This document shows positions 1 to 7,568 of a stretch of 13,468 nt of DNA, piece after piece (the first letter of the stretch is position 1; each line of letters starts with the position of its first letter). The DNA comes from Verrucomicrobiota bacterium (GTDB lineage Bacteria; Verrucomicrobiota; Verrucomicrobiia; Verrucomicrobiales; DEV007): NCBI GenBank assembly GCA_027618625.1, contig JAQCER010000023.1, positions 1 to 13,468 of the forward strand, written 5' to 3'. Made by a program: the position numbers and the translations under genes. The notes beneath the pieces were generated by a model that had not been told where the DNA came from, ran no database searches, and worked only from the letters and a program-made list of their open reading frames with translations.

Positions 1-52
1 TACACCTGCACGAATTTCCATAAGTACAAGTACAAACTATTGAAAACACGCC

Positions 53-1270
53 CTAGTTCGAACGCAGCTTTTGCTGCAAATACTGCCGCTCCGTGTCGAT
101 GTATGAGGCCGCTTCCCGTAGTCGGTTGTGGCACTCTTCGGAGCCCGTGCTGTCGCCCAGTAGCTTTGCGTAGTGGCGCACGGCAGCGACGTACTTAGCG
201 CTGCTGGAATCCAGTAGCGGCGTCACTCGTTCCAACTCGGCCAGTGCCTCCTTCCGCGCTTCACTTTGCTCAAGCCCACTGCCAGTGCCAGTGCCAGTGC
301 CGTTGCTGCCGTAGCTGGCACCTGTCGTCGTGCTGTCGGCTCCCAGAAGCTTCGGCCAGAGGCGATCAATTACGTATGCGGATCCTCTGGGCGATAATGT
401 TGTTGGCCCCGTTCCCGTGGCGATTGCGCGCAGGCTGCGGGCTGACACGTGCTGTGGGATCGCAGTCAGGATTTGATCGATGGCGCTGGAGACGGACTCC
501 TTTTTCAAAGTTTCCACCAGCCCTTCGTCGGTGGCCGTTTCCGTGCGGATGACAGTGGCGATGCGCTCATAAAGGGTAAGGGCCGTCTGGACTTCCAGGG
601 ACTTTTCGGATGTGGCCACTTGGCGTGCCTGTTCAAAGTGGTCAACGGCGATGATCTGGAAACGAACGAGGGTACTCAGCCGATTGAGGATCACCATATC
701 GTCGAACACATGGGCATTGCTGGCGGGGATGATGACGGTGGAAAATCCGGCATCCGCGGCAGCGGCGAGCTTGCCCTGGATGCCCCCTACGCGATCAACC
801 GTGCCGTCGCTCATTAACTTGACTGACACGCAGACTTTGTCATCAAGGGCTACACCCGTATCCAGCGCATCGTATAGCAGCGCGGCACCCAGTGAGAAGG
901 ATTCCCCTTCATGGGGATGGGAGGTATTCTCGAAGCCGAGCCGATATTCCTTGTCGCCATGCCAGCGGTTTTGCGCGACGAAATATTCTTTCACCGCTAC
1001 AAGAGATGTCTTCAATGCCTCTCCATTGCCCTCCTCGACGATGATGATGCCTGGCTCAACGTCGGGGGGTGCTTGTGCAGTTGCGGTGAGAGTCATTCTG
1101 GAAGCGTGACCAGAGAAGACTCCCTTACTGGTTCTCGATACAGTGAGCACCGTCACTTTTGCCGTAGTCGGCACTCGAGCTGCAGAGACTTCTTCGGGTT
1201 CCTGCGCGGAACTCGCGACCACGCACGCAGCGACAAGGCCGCAAACCCACTTAGCATAGCCAAGATGCAT
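53..1270 (-). CDS. Exported stand-alone Lon-like (S16 family) serine protease
   Basis: About 405 residues. An N-terminal signal peptide (residues 1-22, hydrophobic stretch WVCGLVAACVVA, then SSA before QEP) predicts export; VAAC could also act as a lipobox. Residues ~75-200 match the proteolytic domain of Lon: the nucleophile motif EGES (Ser124) stands where Lon has DGPS, and the catalytic lysine lies in GGIQGKLAAAADAG (Lys167). The Ser-Lys spacing is 43 residues, the same as Ser679/Lys722 in E. coli Lon. There is no AAA+ ATPase domain and no Lon N-domain. The C-terminal half is mostly helical, with a short Gly-Thr repeat. Expected role: ATP-independent proteolysis in the periplasm or outside the cell (inference). 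The ATG at 1270 was chosen because it gives a standard signal peptide; an in-frame GTG at 1309 would add 13 basic residues. Neither start has a well-spaced ribosome binding site. Family assignment is firm; substrate is unknown. Confidence 0.85.
   Translation of the reverse strand: MHLGYAKWVCGLVAACVVASSAQEPEEVSAARVPTTAKVTVLTVSRTSKGVFSGHASRMTLTATAQAPPDVEPGIIIVEEGNGEALKTSLVAVKEYFVAQNRWHGDKEYRLGFENTSHPHEGESFSLGAALLYDALDTGVALDDKVCVSVKLMSDGTVDRVGGIQGKLAAAADAGFSTVIIPASNAHVFDDMVILNRLSTLVRFQIIAVDHFEQARQVATSEKSLEVQTALTLYERIATVIRTETATDEGLVETLKKESVSSAIDQILTAIPQHVSARSLRAIATGTGPTTLSPRGSAYVIDRLWPKLLGADSTTTGASYGSNGTGTGTGSGLEQSEARKEALAELERVTPLLDSSSAKYVAAVRHYAKLLGDSTGSEECHNRLREAASYIDTERQYLQQKLRSN
281..304. repeat. 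Hexanucleotide microsatellite inside the Lon-like gene
   Basis: GCCAGT occurs three times in perfect tandem (281-298), followed by a degenerate fourth copy, GCCGTT. On the coding strand it encodes alternating Gly-Thr (GTGTGTG) in the linker after the protease domain. A unit change of 6 bp keeps the frame, so copy number could vary without breaking the gene. Confidence 0.8.
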
Positions 1271-1340
1271 CTCCGCACGGCCGCGGCGGCATTTTCTGAA
1301 GGTAATCACGGAATGCTGGAGGCTGGAGGTGTTTCCCTGA

Positions 1341-1370
1341 AATGTAACATAAATGAAAATCCTGTGTCAA
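1341..1370 (-). promoter_or_regulatory. Candidate sigma70-type promoter for the Lon-like protease gene
   Basis: Read on the minus strand there is a perfect -35 hexamer TTGACA (1370-1365), an 18-bp spacer, and TACATT (1346-1341) as -10 (4 of 6), preceded by TG one base upstream as in extended -10 promoters. It ends about 70 bp before the chosen ATG. A second TTGACA sits 9 bp further upstream (1379-1374) in a short direct repeat. Prediction from consensus only. Confidence 0.45.
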
Positions 1371-1502
1371 CATTGTCAATACATTGGATACATCAGCGGG
1401 CGTGCACAAGTAGGCCTTTGGTCCTAGTTGCCGATGCGGTTACAGTGCCTTTTCCGGGAATATTCGCGATTTCCAATCCGAACAAGTCGGCTATGATGAA
1501 CC

Positions 1503-1781
1503 ATGACCAACGAAGAAGAAGCTGCGCCAATGCGCGTATTTGTGAAGTCCGGGTGTCCGTGGTGCACCGATGCAGTGCGTTATTTGCGGAAGGAAGGTTA
1601 CGTCTTTCAGGAGATTGATGTGCTGCGGGACGGTGCAGCATTTGACGAAATGATCGCACTTTCCGGCCAGAGTCTGGCTCCCACCATGGACGTGGCAGGC
1701 ACAGTGCTTGCGGACTTTGGCGTGGATGAACTGGAAGAATTCCTCGCGGCTCACCGCATCACACCGGAGATGACGCAATAA
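1503..1781 (+). CDS. Glutaredoxin family protein
   Basis: A 92-residue thioredoxin-fold protein of glutaredoxin size. The dithiol active site CPWC is at residues 18-21, directly after the first beta strand (MRVFVKSG). The cis-proline that contacts the active site is in APTM (Pro60), and the C-terminal helix contains GVDELEEFLAAH. Expected role: glutathione- or thioredoxin-linked thiol-disulfide exchange in the cytoplasm; no signal peptide is visible. The start at 1503 is the first ATG in frame. An internal ATG at 1530 (residue 10, just before the first strand), with a purine-rich GAAGAAG upstream, is a serious alternative. It begins a tight plus-strand cluster with the lipoprotein (5-nt gap) and the parvulin, which suggests a shared transcript for redox and protein folding (inference). 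Confidence 0.9.
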   Translation: MTNEEEAAPMRVFVKSGCPWCTDAVRYLRKEGYVFQEIDVLRDGAAFDEMIALSGQSLAPTMDVAGTVLADFGVDELEEFLAAHRITPEMTQ

Positions 1782-1786
1782 CCGAC

Positions 1787-2503
1787 GTGAATCGACCCGT
1801 ACGTGTTCCATTCGATTTTTCCGCTGACATCGCTCGATGGGCGAGGGCTGGGGGAGTCGCTGGCTGTGCGTTTGCCCTCGCGTCCTGCGAAGATTCCGGA
1901 CGGCTGGTTGAGTCCGGATCTGGTTTTACCCAACGGGAATCCCTTCCGTTCTCGATTCCAGCGCGCAGCGTGGCTGAGACTCCTGTGCATCCAGAGGTCT
2001 ATCGGTTTCTCGAAGCGATCGGGAACATGGAAAGCCAGATCGCCAATCTGGAAGGCGATCTCGATAAGGTGCAGGAGTTGCACGAGTCGTATGACTTCGA
2101 TGCATTCCTTAATCTGGATCCATGGACAGTCTCGCACTTTTGTGATGCTGGGCACTTCACTGTGCAGCGGAAAGTTTTGCTCAGCCTGCTCGAGCAGAAA
2201 ATCGCGCGCAAGAAAAGTGAGTCCCGGAGCGCGGCGCGATCAACTGGAGCGAAAGACCTCGAGCAGAGACTGGCAGATGCCATGTTGTTTCGCGAAGAGC
2301 GCCTCATGGATCTGGAGTACGTGATCGAGCTCTACAACACCAGACAGGGAGCCCAGGAATTTCTAGTGCCGGACTACGTGTCACCAGACGATCTCGCCGC
2401 AATGCGGGCAGACGTCGCCGCGCGCCTGGAGCGGCAGCGGGCACTGATCCAGGAGCTTGATCGCGAAATCGATGCGCTGAAGGCCGAATACGAGAGCCTT
2501 TGA
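1787..2503 (+). CDS. Putative lipoprotein with coiled-coil segments, unknown function
   Basis: 238 residues from a GTG start, 5 nt after the glutaredoxin stop; a GGAG at 1766-1769 is too far away for an ideal ribosome binding site. The N-terminus (arginines, then AGGVAGCAFALASC) reads as a lipoprotein signal with lipobox LASC at residues 31-34; another C follows VAG at 24-27. Glu at +2 does not suggest inner-membrane retention by the E. coli rule. The mature part is charged and helical: residues ~70-100 and ~155-238 look like coiled coils (for example NMESQIANLEGDLDKVQEL and the last 30 residues). I do not recognise a family. Position between a glutaredoxin and a prolyl isomerase suggests an envelope role, but this is only context. 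Acidic, helix-rich composition supports this frame over the overlapping frame that starts at 1803. Confidence 0.65.
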   Translation: MNRPVRVPFDFSADIARWARAGGVAGCAFALASCEDSGRLVESGSGFTQRESLPFSIPARSVAETPVHPEVYRFLEAIGNMESQIANLEGDLDKVQELHESYDFDAFLNLDPWTVSHFCDAGHFTVQRKVLLSLLEQKIARKKSESRSAARSTGAKDLEQRLADAMLFREERLMDLEYVIELYNTRQGAQEFLVPDYVSPDDLAAMRADVAARLERQRALIQELDREIDALKAEYESL

Positions 2504-2548
2504 ATACTGCGATTGATCATTGCTTCCATTTTTCCAATTCCTCTCACC

Positions 2549-3427
2549 ATGCCACTTACCATCAACGGACAGATAGTCGATCCCGCCCTCATCGAGCAGG
2601 AATTTTCCAATATCAAATCCTACTACGAGCGCATGTCTCAAGTTTCGTGTTGCGAGCGCGATGCTGAGTTTCTGGGCTACGCAAAGGAGAACATCACCGC
2701 CCGTGTATTGTTGAATCAGGACGCGGAGAAAAATGGCAAGCCGCCCAGTGACGCCGAAGTGGACGCGGCTATTGCGAAGTTGAAAGAAGAACACGGCGGC
2801 GAAAAGCAATTCTACTACAAGGCCGGGATCACTGCCGAACAGGAAGATCTGGTGAGAAAGGATGTCGCTGCCAGCCTGCGGGTGAACAACCACCTGACTG
2901 CAGTGCTCGGGCCAGACTGCGAGCCGACCGACGAGCAACTGCGCGCTTTTTACGAAGAGAATATCGACGAGTTCATGACCGACGAAGAGGTCAGGGCCAG
3001 CCATCTCTTCAAGTCACTCAGCCAGACCAATGACCGCAAGGCGCTCTACGATTCCCTGCGCGACCTCCGCAAGCGCGCCGTCGCAGGTGAAGATTTCGAG
3101 GCGCTGGCCAAAGAACATTCCGACAAGGAAGAGAAAGACATCGACCTCGGCTACTTCAAGCAAGGCGAGTTGGGCGATGAATTCGAAGTGATCGCGTTCT
3201 CACTGGAAGTCGGCGATATCACTCCCGTTTTCAGTTCCCACTGGGGATTCCACCTTGCCAAAATCACCGGACGTAAGCCCGCCGCGCCGCTTCCCTTCGA
3301 AGGAGTGAAAGACGATGTCTGCGCACTTTACATCGCCGACGATCGCCAGAAGAAGACGCAAGAGGTCGTCGAAAAATTGAAAGCGGCAGCGACAATCCTG
3401 GATAACGCCGCCGAGGAGGCGACGTAG
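2549..3427 (+). CDS. Parvulin-type peptidyl-prolyl cis-trans isomerase (PpiC/SurA-like)
   Basis: 292 residues from the ATG at 2549; a TTG at 2513 would add 12 residues. The ATG was chosen because the protein then opens with MPLTINGQIVDPALIEQEF, the strand-plus-helix start common in this family. Residues ~10-130 form a helical SurA-N-like chaperone region. The parvulin domain spans ~149-241, with RASHLF (from 149), FEALAKEHSD, LGYFKQGEL and WGFHLAKITGR, which match the conserved blocks of rotamase PF00639. The expected activity is isomerisation of Xaa-Pro bonds in folding proteins. There is no clear signal peptide, so cytoplasmic location or an unrecognised export signal are both open. A CC pair occurs at residues 34-35. 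Third gene of the plus-strand cluster, 45 nt after the lipoprotein. Confidence 0.88.
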   Translation: MPLTINGQIVDPALIEQEFSNIKSYYERMSQVSCCERDAEFLGYAKENITARVLLNQDAEKNGKPPSDAEVDAAIAKLKEEHGGEKQFYYKAGITAEQEDLVRKDVAASLRVNNHLTAVLGPDCEPTDEQLRAFYEENIDEFMTDEEVRASHLFKSLSQTNDRKALYDSLRDLRKRAVAGEDFEALAKEHSDKEEKDIDLGYFKQGELGDEFEVIAFSLEVGDITPVFSSHWGFHLAKITGRKPAAPLPFEGVKDDVCALYIADDRQKKTQEVVEKLKAAATILDNAAEEAT

Positions 3428-3564
3428 GGTATTGGATGGACATGACTGCATGGCGCTCCGGCCTGTCCCGGCGTTGCGAGGCTTGGTCAAACTGGCGGGG
3501 AACCCTCTTGGAAAGCCGGAAACCTGAATGTTTGAAATTGAATAAATTGAATGATTGCCAGCGA
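3428..3564. other. Convergent intergenic gap without clear terminator
   Basis: This 137-nt gap lies between the stops of the parvulin gene (plus) and the aminotransferase gene (minus). I see no stable stem followed by a T run for either strand. A 7-bp direct repeat ATTGAAT occurs at 3537-3543 and 3546-3552 in an AT-rich patch. Termination here may be Rho-dependent (inference). Confidence 0.5.
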
Positions 3565-4866
3565 TCACAAATACTCGCCGAGCTGCTGGCAAAGGAATGC
3601 GATTTCCTCGTCGCTGATCGCGAACGGTGGAGCGAGGGCGAGCACGTGTCCGGCGGGGCCATCGGCCAGGAGGATGATGCCGTTTTTGAGGCTGTTGAGG
3701 ATGATGGAGGCTGCGAGATCGCCGTTGGGTGCGCCGATTGTGGGATCGATGATTTCGAGACCAAGCATGAGGCCGATGCCGCGAACCTTGCCTCGTCTCT
3801 GTGAGTCGATCGCTTCCAGTGCCGAGCGAAAGCGTTCGCTTGTAGCGATCACCTTGTGGGCAACGGAGGGGTCGCAATGTTGCTCAATGGAGGCGAGTGC
3901 CATGCGGCACCCTAACGGATTCCCCAATGAAGTGGTGGTGTGCAGGGCCTCGCCATCTGAGACGGGCCAGGCGTCCATCACTTCTGCCCTGCCGACGCAG
4001 GCCGACAGCGGGAAGCCAGACGCCAGGGCTTTACCAAGGCAGATGATGTCGGGAACGACTAAGGTGTGCTCGCAAGCGAATAAGCGGCCGGTGCGGTTGA
4101 AGCCAGTGTAGATTTCATCGAGCACCAGAACGGCCCCGCTTTTGTCCGCAGCACGACGCAACAGTGGCAGAAATCCAGCAGGAGGCACCACTTTTCCGCC
4201 ACGACCAAGGATCGGCTCGACGAGAATCGCACTGACGTCGTTTTTCTTGAGTGCCAATGTTAGTGCGGATTCGAGCGCTACCATCTCTTCCTCGCAAGAT
4301 GGAAACGGCAGCTCGATCGCAAGTTCCCCGAGTTGTTCACGAAACGGCGCGCGAAACTTTGCCATACCCCCGGCGATGAGCGTGCCATAGCCCAGGCCGT
4401 GGTAGCCGCCAGCGAATGTGATGATGCGTGGCTTGCCGCGAGTGTGCAGATGAGCGGTTTTCAGCGCGGCCTCGACGGCTTCGAATCCCGCATTGCAAAG
4501 GATCGCTTTCCCAGCGCCTGCGCCCCAGCGCTCGAATGTGATCGCGCTCAGTTTCTCGCAGAGGGCCACTTTGACCTCGGCCGGATGGACGTCGCCCATG
4601 CCGTGCAGCAGCAGATCAGCCTGACTTTTGAGTGCCTCGACTACCGCCGGATTGCTGTGCCCCAGTCCACTTACGGCGAAGGCGCTGGTGAAATCGAGGA
4701 AGCGGTTGCCATCGATGTCCCAGACATTCGTGCCCGCCGCGCGTTCCCAGAAGATCGGCCAGTCGCTGTTGGCGAAAGTGACATTCCGCGATTCGACGCG
4801 AGCCAACCGACTCGCCAGCGAGAGAGACTTCGGCCCTGGGATGTCTGTCAGGATCTCCGGCAGCAT
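3565..4866 (-). CDS. Class III PLP-dependent aminotransferase
   Basis: 433 residues, the usual length for class III (fold type I) aminotransferases such as 4-aminobutyrate or ornithine-type enzymes. Visible landmarks are WDIDGNRFLDFTSAFAVSGLGH (residues 49-70 region), GFEAVEAALK (127-136), GGYHG (153-157), the PLP-binding aspartate block DEIYTGFNRTG (Asp250), and the Schiff-base lysine in LGKALASGFPLSA (Lys279), followed by HTTTSLGNPLG. It transfers an amino group from an amine or amino acid to a 2-oxo acid; the substrate cannot be read from sequence. The ATG at 4866 has a good ribosome binding site (GGAGAAGGA) located inside the last codons of the upstream phosphatase gene, with only 3 nt between stop and start, so translation is probably coupled. 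Confidence 0.92.
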   Translation of the reverse strand: MLPEILTDIPGPKSLSLASRLARVESRNVTFANSDWPIFWERAAGTNVWDIDGNRFLDFTSAFAVSGLGHSNPAVVEALKSQADLLLHGMGDVHPAEVKVALCEKLSAITFERWGAGAGKAILCNAGFEAVEAALKTAHLHTRGKPRIITFAGGYHGLGYGTLIAGGMAKFRAPFREQLGELAIELPFPSCEEEMVALESALTLALKKNDVSAILVEPILGRGGKVVPPAGFLPLLRRAADKSGAVLVLDEIYTGFNRTGRLFACEHTLVVPDIICLGKALASGFPLSACVGRAEVMDAWPVSDGEALHTTTSLGNPLGCRMALASIEQHCDPSVAHKVIATSERFRSALEAIDSQRRGKVRGIGLMLGLEIIDPTIGAPNGDLAASIILNSLKNGIILLADGPAGHVLALAPPFAISDEEIAFLCQQLGEYL

Positions 4867-4869
4867 TGT

Positions 4870-5976
4870 CTATTCCTTCTCCTTCACCGCGTCGAATGTC
4901 AGATCACTGAGTTTGACGGTATGTTCAAGGCGATTGCCGCCGGTGATGTCGTGGACGCGCATGGTGACGCTTGGTTGCTCAGCGGCCCAGTCGATATCCA
5001 GCATTCCAAAATGGTGATCCATGCAGGCATCACCGACTCGGTTGCGGTTCTCTTCGAGTATATCCCACTCGTTGTTCAGTCCGCTGGCGGTGAGATCGTA
5101 GAGAGGATAACATCCGTCTACCTTGAGCGCCGAAAGCTCTGCCCAGTGTACATCTCCCGAAATGAACATCACGCCGTTTGCCTGGGTTTCCTTGATCAGT
5201 TCGACCATCTTGCGAACCTCTGATGGGAAATTTGTCCACGACTCCCAGCCGTTGTGCTGATGCCCGAACTGGATGCTGCTACCGATGATCCGCAGATCCG
5301 CTTTCTCTTTGAGCTGACCTTTCAACCACGCCCATTGCTCTGTCCCAAGGAAGGTATTGTCAGGGTTTGGATCAGGATGGTAGTCGTTCTTCCACGAACT
5401 GAGGCCGTCATTCTTCGCAAGCGGTGTCCTGAACGTGCGCGTGTCGAGCATGATGATCTGCAGGCGTTTGCCCACTGCCGCATCTTCGAAGAGGTAGCTG
5501 GTGTAAATGCCAGGATGCTCGTGACGTGGGCTCTTGTCGGGTTCGTTCCAGAATTTGAGGAACACTTCCTTTGACTCTGCTTTCATCGGGTACTCAAGGC
5601 CCGCGTCGTTCTCGCCATAGTCGTGGTCGTCCCAGGTTGCGATTGCTGGAACGGTGGCGCGCAACGCGGCGAATTCCGGTTTCGCTGCCTGTACCGCATA
5701 TTTTTGTTCGAGCTCTTTCATGTCACGACTGTCGCCGTAAATGTTGTCGCCGAGGAAAATGAAAAGTTCCGGCTGTTTTGCGAGCACCGTGCGCAATATG
5801 GGCTGCGGACGATCCTGGGTGATGCAGGAACCGAGCGCAATCTTTGACAACAATGGATGCACTGCTGGTGCAGGAGCGGGAGGAAGCTTTACCGCAGGCA
5901 CCGCGTCTTGCGCGCTAGCGAAAGTGCTGAAGGACAGCGCCGTCAGGGTGGTGGTGATGATGGACGGAGGATTCAT
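4870..5976 (-). CDS. Exported PhoD-like metallophosphatase (alkaline phosphatase D family)
   Basis: 368 residues from the ATG at 5976. An in-frame TTG at 6000 was rejected because the ATG gives a clean signal peptide (MNPPSIITTT...STFASA before QDA). A Pro/Ala-rich linker follows. The catalytic domain carries the metallophosphoesterase motifs: GSC (49-51), GDNIYGD (76-82), TWDDHDYGEND (~114-124), LDTRTFR (177-183), GHQHNGWE and GDVHWAE (274-280). These Asp/Asn/His residues bind the dinuclear metal centre, and the GSC plus DDHD pattern is typical of PhoD-type phosphatases and phosphodiesterases. Expected activity is hydrolysis of phosphate mono- or diesters in the periplasm or outside. It lies between the GntP-type permease (63 nt upstream) and the aminotransferase (3 nt downstream), in one probable operon. 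Confidence 0.9.
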   Translation of the reverse strand: MNPPSIITTTLTALSFSTFASAQDAVPAVKLPPAPAPAVHPLLSKIALGSCITQDRPQPILRTVLAKQPELFIFLGDNIYGDSRDMKELEQKYAVQAAKPEFAALRATVPAIATWDDHDYGENDAGLEYPMKAESKEVFLKFWNEPDKSPRHEHPGIYTSYLFEDAAVGKRLQIIMLDTRTFRTPLAKNDGLSSWKNDYHPDPNPDNTFLGTEQWAWLKGQLKEKADLRIIGSSIQFGHQHNGWESWTNFPSEVRKMVELIKETQANGVMFISGDVHWAELSALKVDGCYPLYDLTASGLNNEWDILEENRNRVGDACMDHHFGMLDIDWAAEQPSVTMRVHDITGGNRLEHTVKLSDLTFDAVKEKE

Positions 5977-5998
5977 ATTGCCCACGTGATACGCTACC

Positions 5999-6018
5999 AA
6001 GCTCGAACTGGCGAGCTT
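5999..6018 (-). promoter_or_regulatory. Intercistronic inverted repeat between permease and phosphatase genes
   Basis: AAGCTCG (5999-6005) and CGAGCTT (6012-6018) form a perfect 7-bp stem with a 6-nt loop, in the 63-nt gap between the permease stop and the phosphatase ATG. No T run follows it on the minus strand, so it is not a standard terminator. It could be an RNA-stability or processing hairpin, or an operator; no function is shown. Confidence 0.4.
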
Positions 6019-6039
6019 CGGAATGCACCAAAGCTGACA

Positions 6040-7497
6040 CTACCGGCCGAAAAGGAAGTCCGGCAACAGCCATGCGCCGGTCATGACCACTACGAGTCCA
6101 CAAACTCCCATGAGACTCGTCATGGGAGTGATGGTGCGCAGGGTTTCCGATTCCTTGAAGCCGCTCATGCGCGTGATAATCCAGAATCCCGAGTCATTCA
6201 TCCATGGAATAGGCTTAGAGCCGCAGCCGACCGCCAGTGCGAGATAGACCGGATGAAAAGCGAGATCCGGACCGGTAAAACTTGCTGCAATGGGAGCGGC
6301 TGTAACCATCGCAACGGTGGCTGACCCCTGTGCGGTGCGCACCAGAGCGGTGAGCAAAAAGACCAGTGGCAGCAGCGCAGTGCTGGATTTGCGTCCCCAC
6401 TCCTGAAGGTTGGAGGCGATACCGGTCTGCTGAAGCACATCTCCAAAGGCCGCCCCTGCAGCGGTGATCAAGACGATGACCGCGCCGGACATCAGTGCTG
6501 TCTGCAGAGTTTCTTTCAGGGGAGTCCGGTTCTCCACTGGATTCCTGCGGTGTTGCCAGGCCAGCGCCAGCATCGCGACTCCTGCGGCGAGTGTAAGCGC
6601 AAGATCTTTATCCCCTAACACTGCTACCATTTGCTGAACAGCCTGGCTCGGAACGGGCCAACTCTGCTCTGCCGCCCAGGCTGTGTAGAACGGCAGAGTC
6701 GTTCCCAGTGCCAGCAACGCCACGGGAAACGCGATCGGCAACAGCGCTAACCAGAGAGGCGGGAGATTGCCCGAGAATTCTTCACTGGCACCAGACCCCC
6801 CGCCGGCATCAATGTCCTCGCGCATGGGTATAGGCGAGCGGCGATTCATCCAGCGGGCAAAGAAATAACCGAAGGTCACGGTGAACACGCCCACGATGAT
6901 TCCACCCAGCGACATCGTTCCGAAGCTCACCCCTAGCGCCTCAGCTGCGAATAGCGGCCCGGGCGTCGGTGGAACCAGCGAGTGCGCCATGGTTCCCCCG
7001 GCCACGATGCACATGATGTAGAGCAGGTTATTCTCCTTTGTCCGACGGGTGGCCGCTCGCGCCAGTGGAACCAGCAGCAAAAACACCGTGTCAAAGAATA
7101 CCGGAATCGCCAGGACGAAGCTGGAAACCAGAAACGCAATGTGAGCCCGCGCTATTCCCACCAGTGAAAGCAGCGACTGCACGATGCGCTGCGCGGACCC
7201 GGATTCCAGCAGGCACTTGCCGATGATCGCCGCCATCGCAATGATGATGCCAACCTTGCCACAGCCTGCCCCAAACGCATCTACCACCCGCTTTGGAGCG
7301 GTCTTGGCTACGAACGCAGCACTGGCGCTCTCGCTCATCTCCCCGAACCGGGCAAATTCCTCCCGCAACTCCACCGGCGTCAAAAACGCCACGACGAATG
7401 CCGCCCCTATCAGAGCCACAAACGGGTGCAATTTGAACACCAAAATCCCGCCAAGAACGACGGCCATGCCAATGAGTAGAAGAACGAGGGGGGTCAT
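6040..7497 (-). CDS. GntP family permease (gluconate/organic acid:H+ symporter)
   Basis: 485 residues, slightly longer than E. coli GntP-type permeases (~440-450). Strongly hydrophobic, with about 12 membrane segments starting at residue 2, and a polar cytoplasmic or periplasmic loop at ~218-245 (rich in Gly, Ser, Asp and Glu). Family signatures: IIGKCLLESGSAQRI (91-105), PVFFDTVFLLLVPLAR (132-147), LVPPTPGPLFAAEALG (174-189), AQGSATVAMVTAAP (389-402) and WMNDSGFWI (432-440). It should import a sugar acid or related carboxylate across the inner membrane by proton symport; the exact substrate cannot be called. The ATG at 7497 has a good ribosome binding site. It leads a likely three-gene unit with the phosphatase and aminotransferase, which could hint at uptake and processing of a phosphorylated or aminated acid (inference). 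Confidence 0.92.
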   Translation of the reverse strand: MTPLVLLLIGMAVVLGGILVFKLHPFVALIGAAFVVAFLTPVELREEFARFGEMSESASAAFVAKTAPKRVVDAFGAGCGKVGIIIAMAAIIGKCLLESGSAQRIVQSLLSLVGIARAHIAFLVSSFVLAIPVFFDTVFLLLVPLARAATRRTKENNLLYIMCIVAGGTMAHSLVPPTPGPLFAAEALGVSFGTMSLGGIIVGVFTVTFGYFFARWMNRRSPIPMREDIDAGGGSGASEEFSGNLPPLWLALLPIAFPVALLALGTTLPFYTAWAAEQSWPVPSQAVQQMVAVLGDKDLALTLAAGVAMLALAWQHRRNPVENRTPLKETLQTALMSGAVIVLITAAGAAFGDVLQQTGIASNLQEWGRKSSTALLPLVFLLTALVRTAQGSATVAMVTAAPIAASFTGPDLAFHPVYLALAVGCGSKPIPWMNDSGFWIITRMSGFKESETLRTITPMTSLMGVCGLVVVMTGAWLLPDFLFGR

Positions 7498-7503
7498 AGT
7501 CGA

Positions 7504-7509
7504 TCCTCT
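7504..7509 (-). promoter_or_regulatory. Ribosome binding site of the GntP-type permease gene
   Basis: AGAGGA on the minus strand, 6 nt before the ATG at 7497. It is one of the few well-spaced Shine-Dalgarno sites in the window and fixes the permease start. Confidence 0.75.
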
Positions 7510-7568
7510 TCTAACGCGGATGCAGTCGCAATGTCGAGCGCGGGTATAACCCCTTCAAGGACGACAGT

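Noticed and set aside
1418..1446. TTGGTC and TACAGT with 17-bp spacing before the glutaredoxin gene
   Set aside because: Only 3 and 4 of 6 consensus matches; too weak to report as a promoter.
244..1618. Several plus-strand open frames opposite the Lon-like protease gene
   Set aside because: They overlap a gene with clear catalytic motifs on the other strand, have no family features, and are shadows of its GC-rich codons.
1803..2324. Overlapping plus-strand frame of 173 codons inside the lipoprotein gene
   Set aside because: Rich in Arg, Ser and Trp with no domain, whereas the other frame gives a lipobox and acidic coiled coils. The start of this region (GGGCGAGGGCTGGGGGAG, 1839-1856) resembles dispersed GC-rich repeats seen in some genomes, but one copy is not enough to call a repeat.
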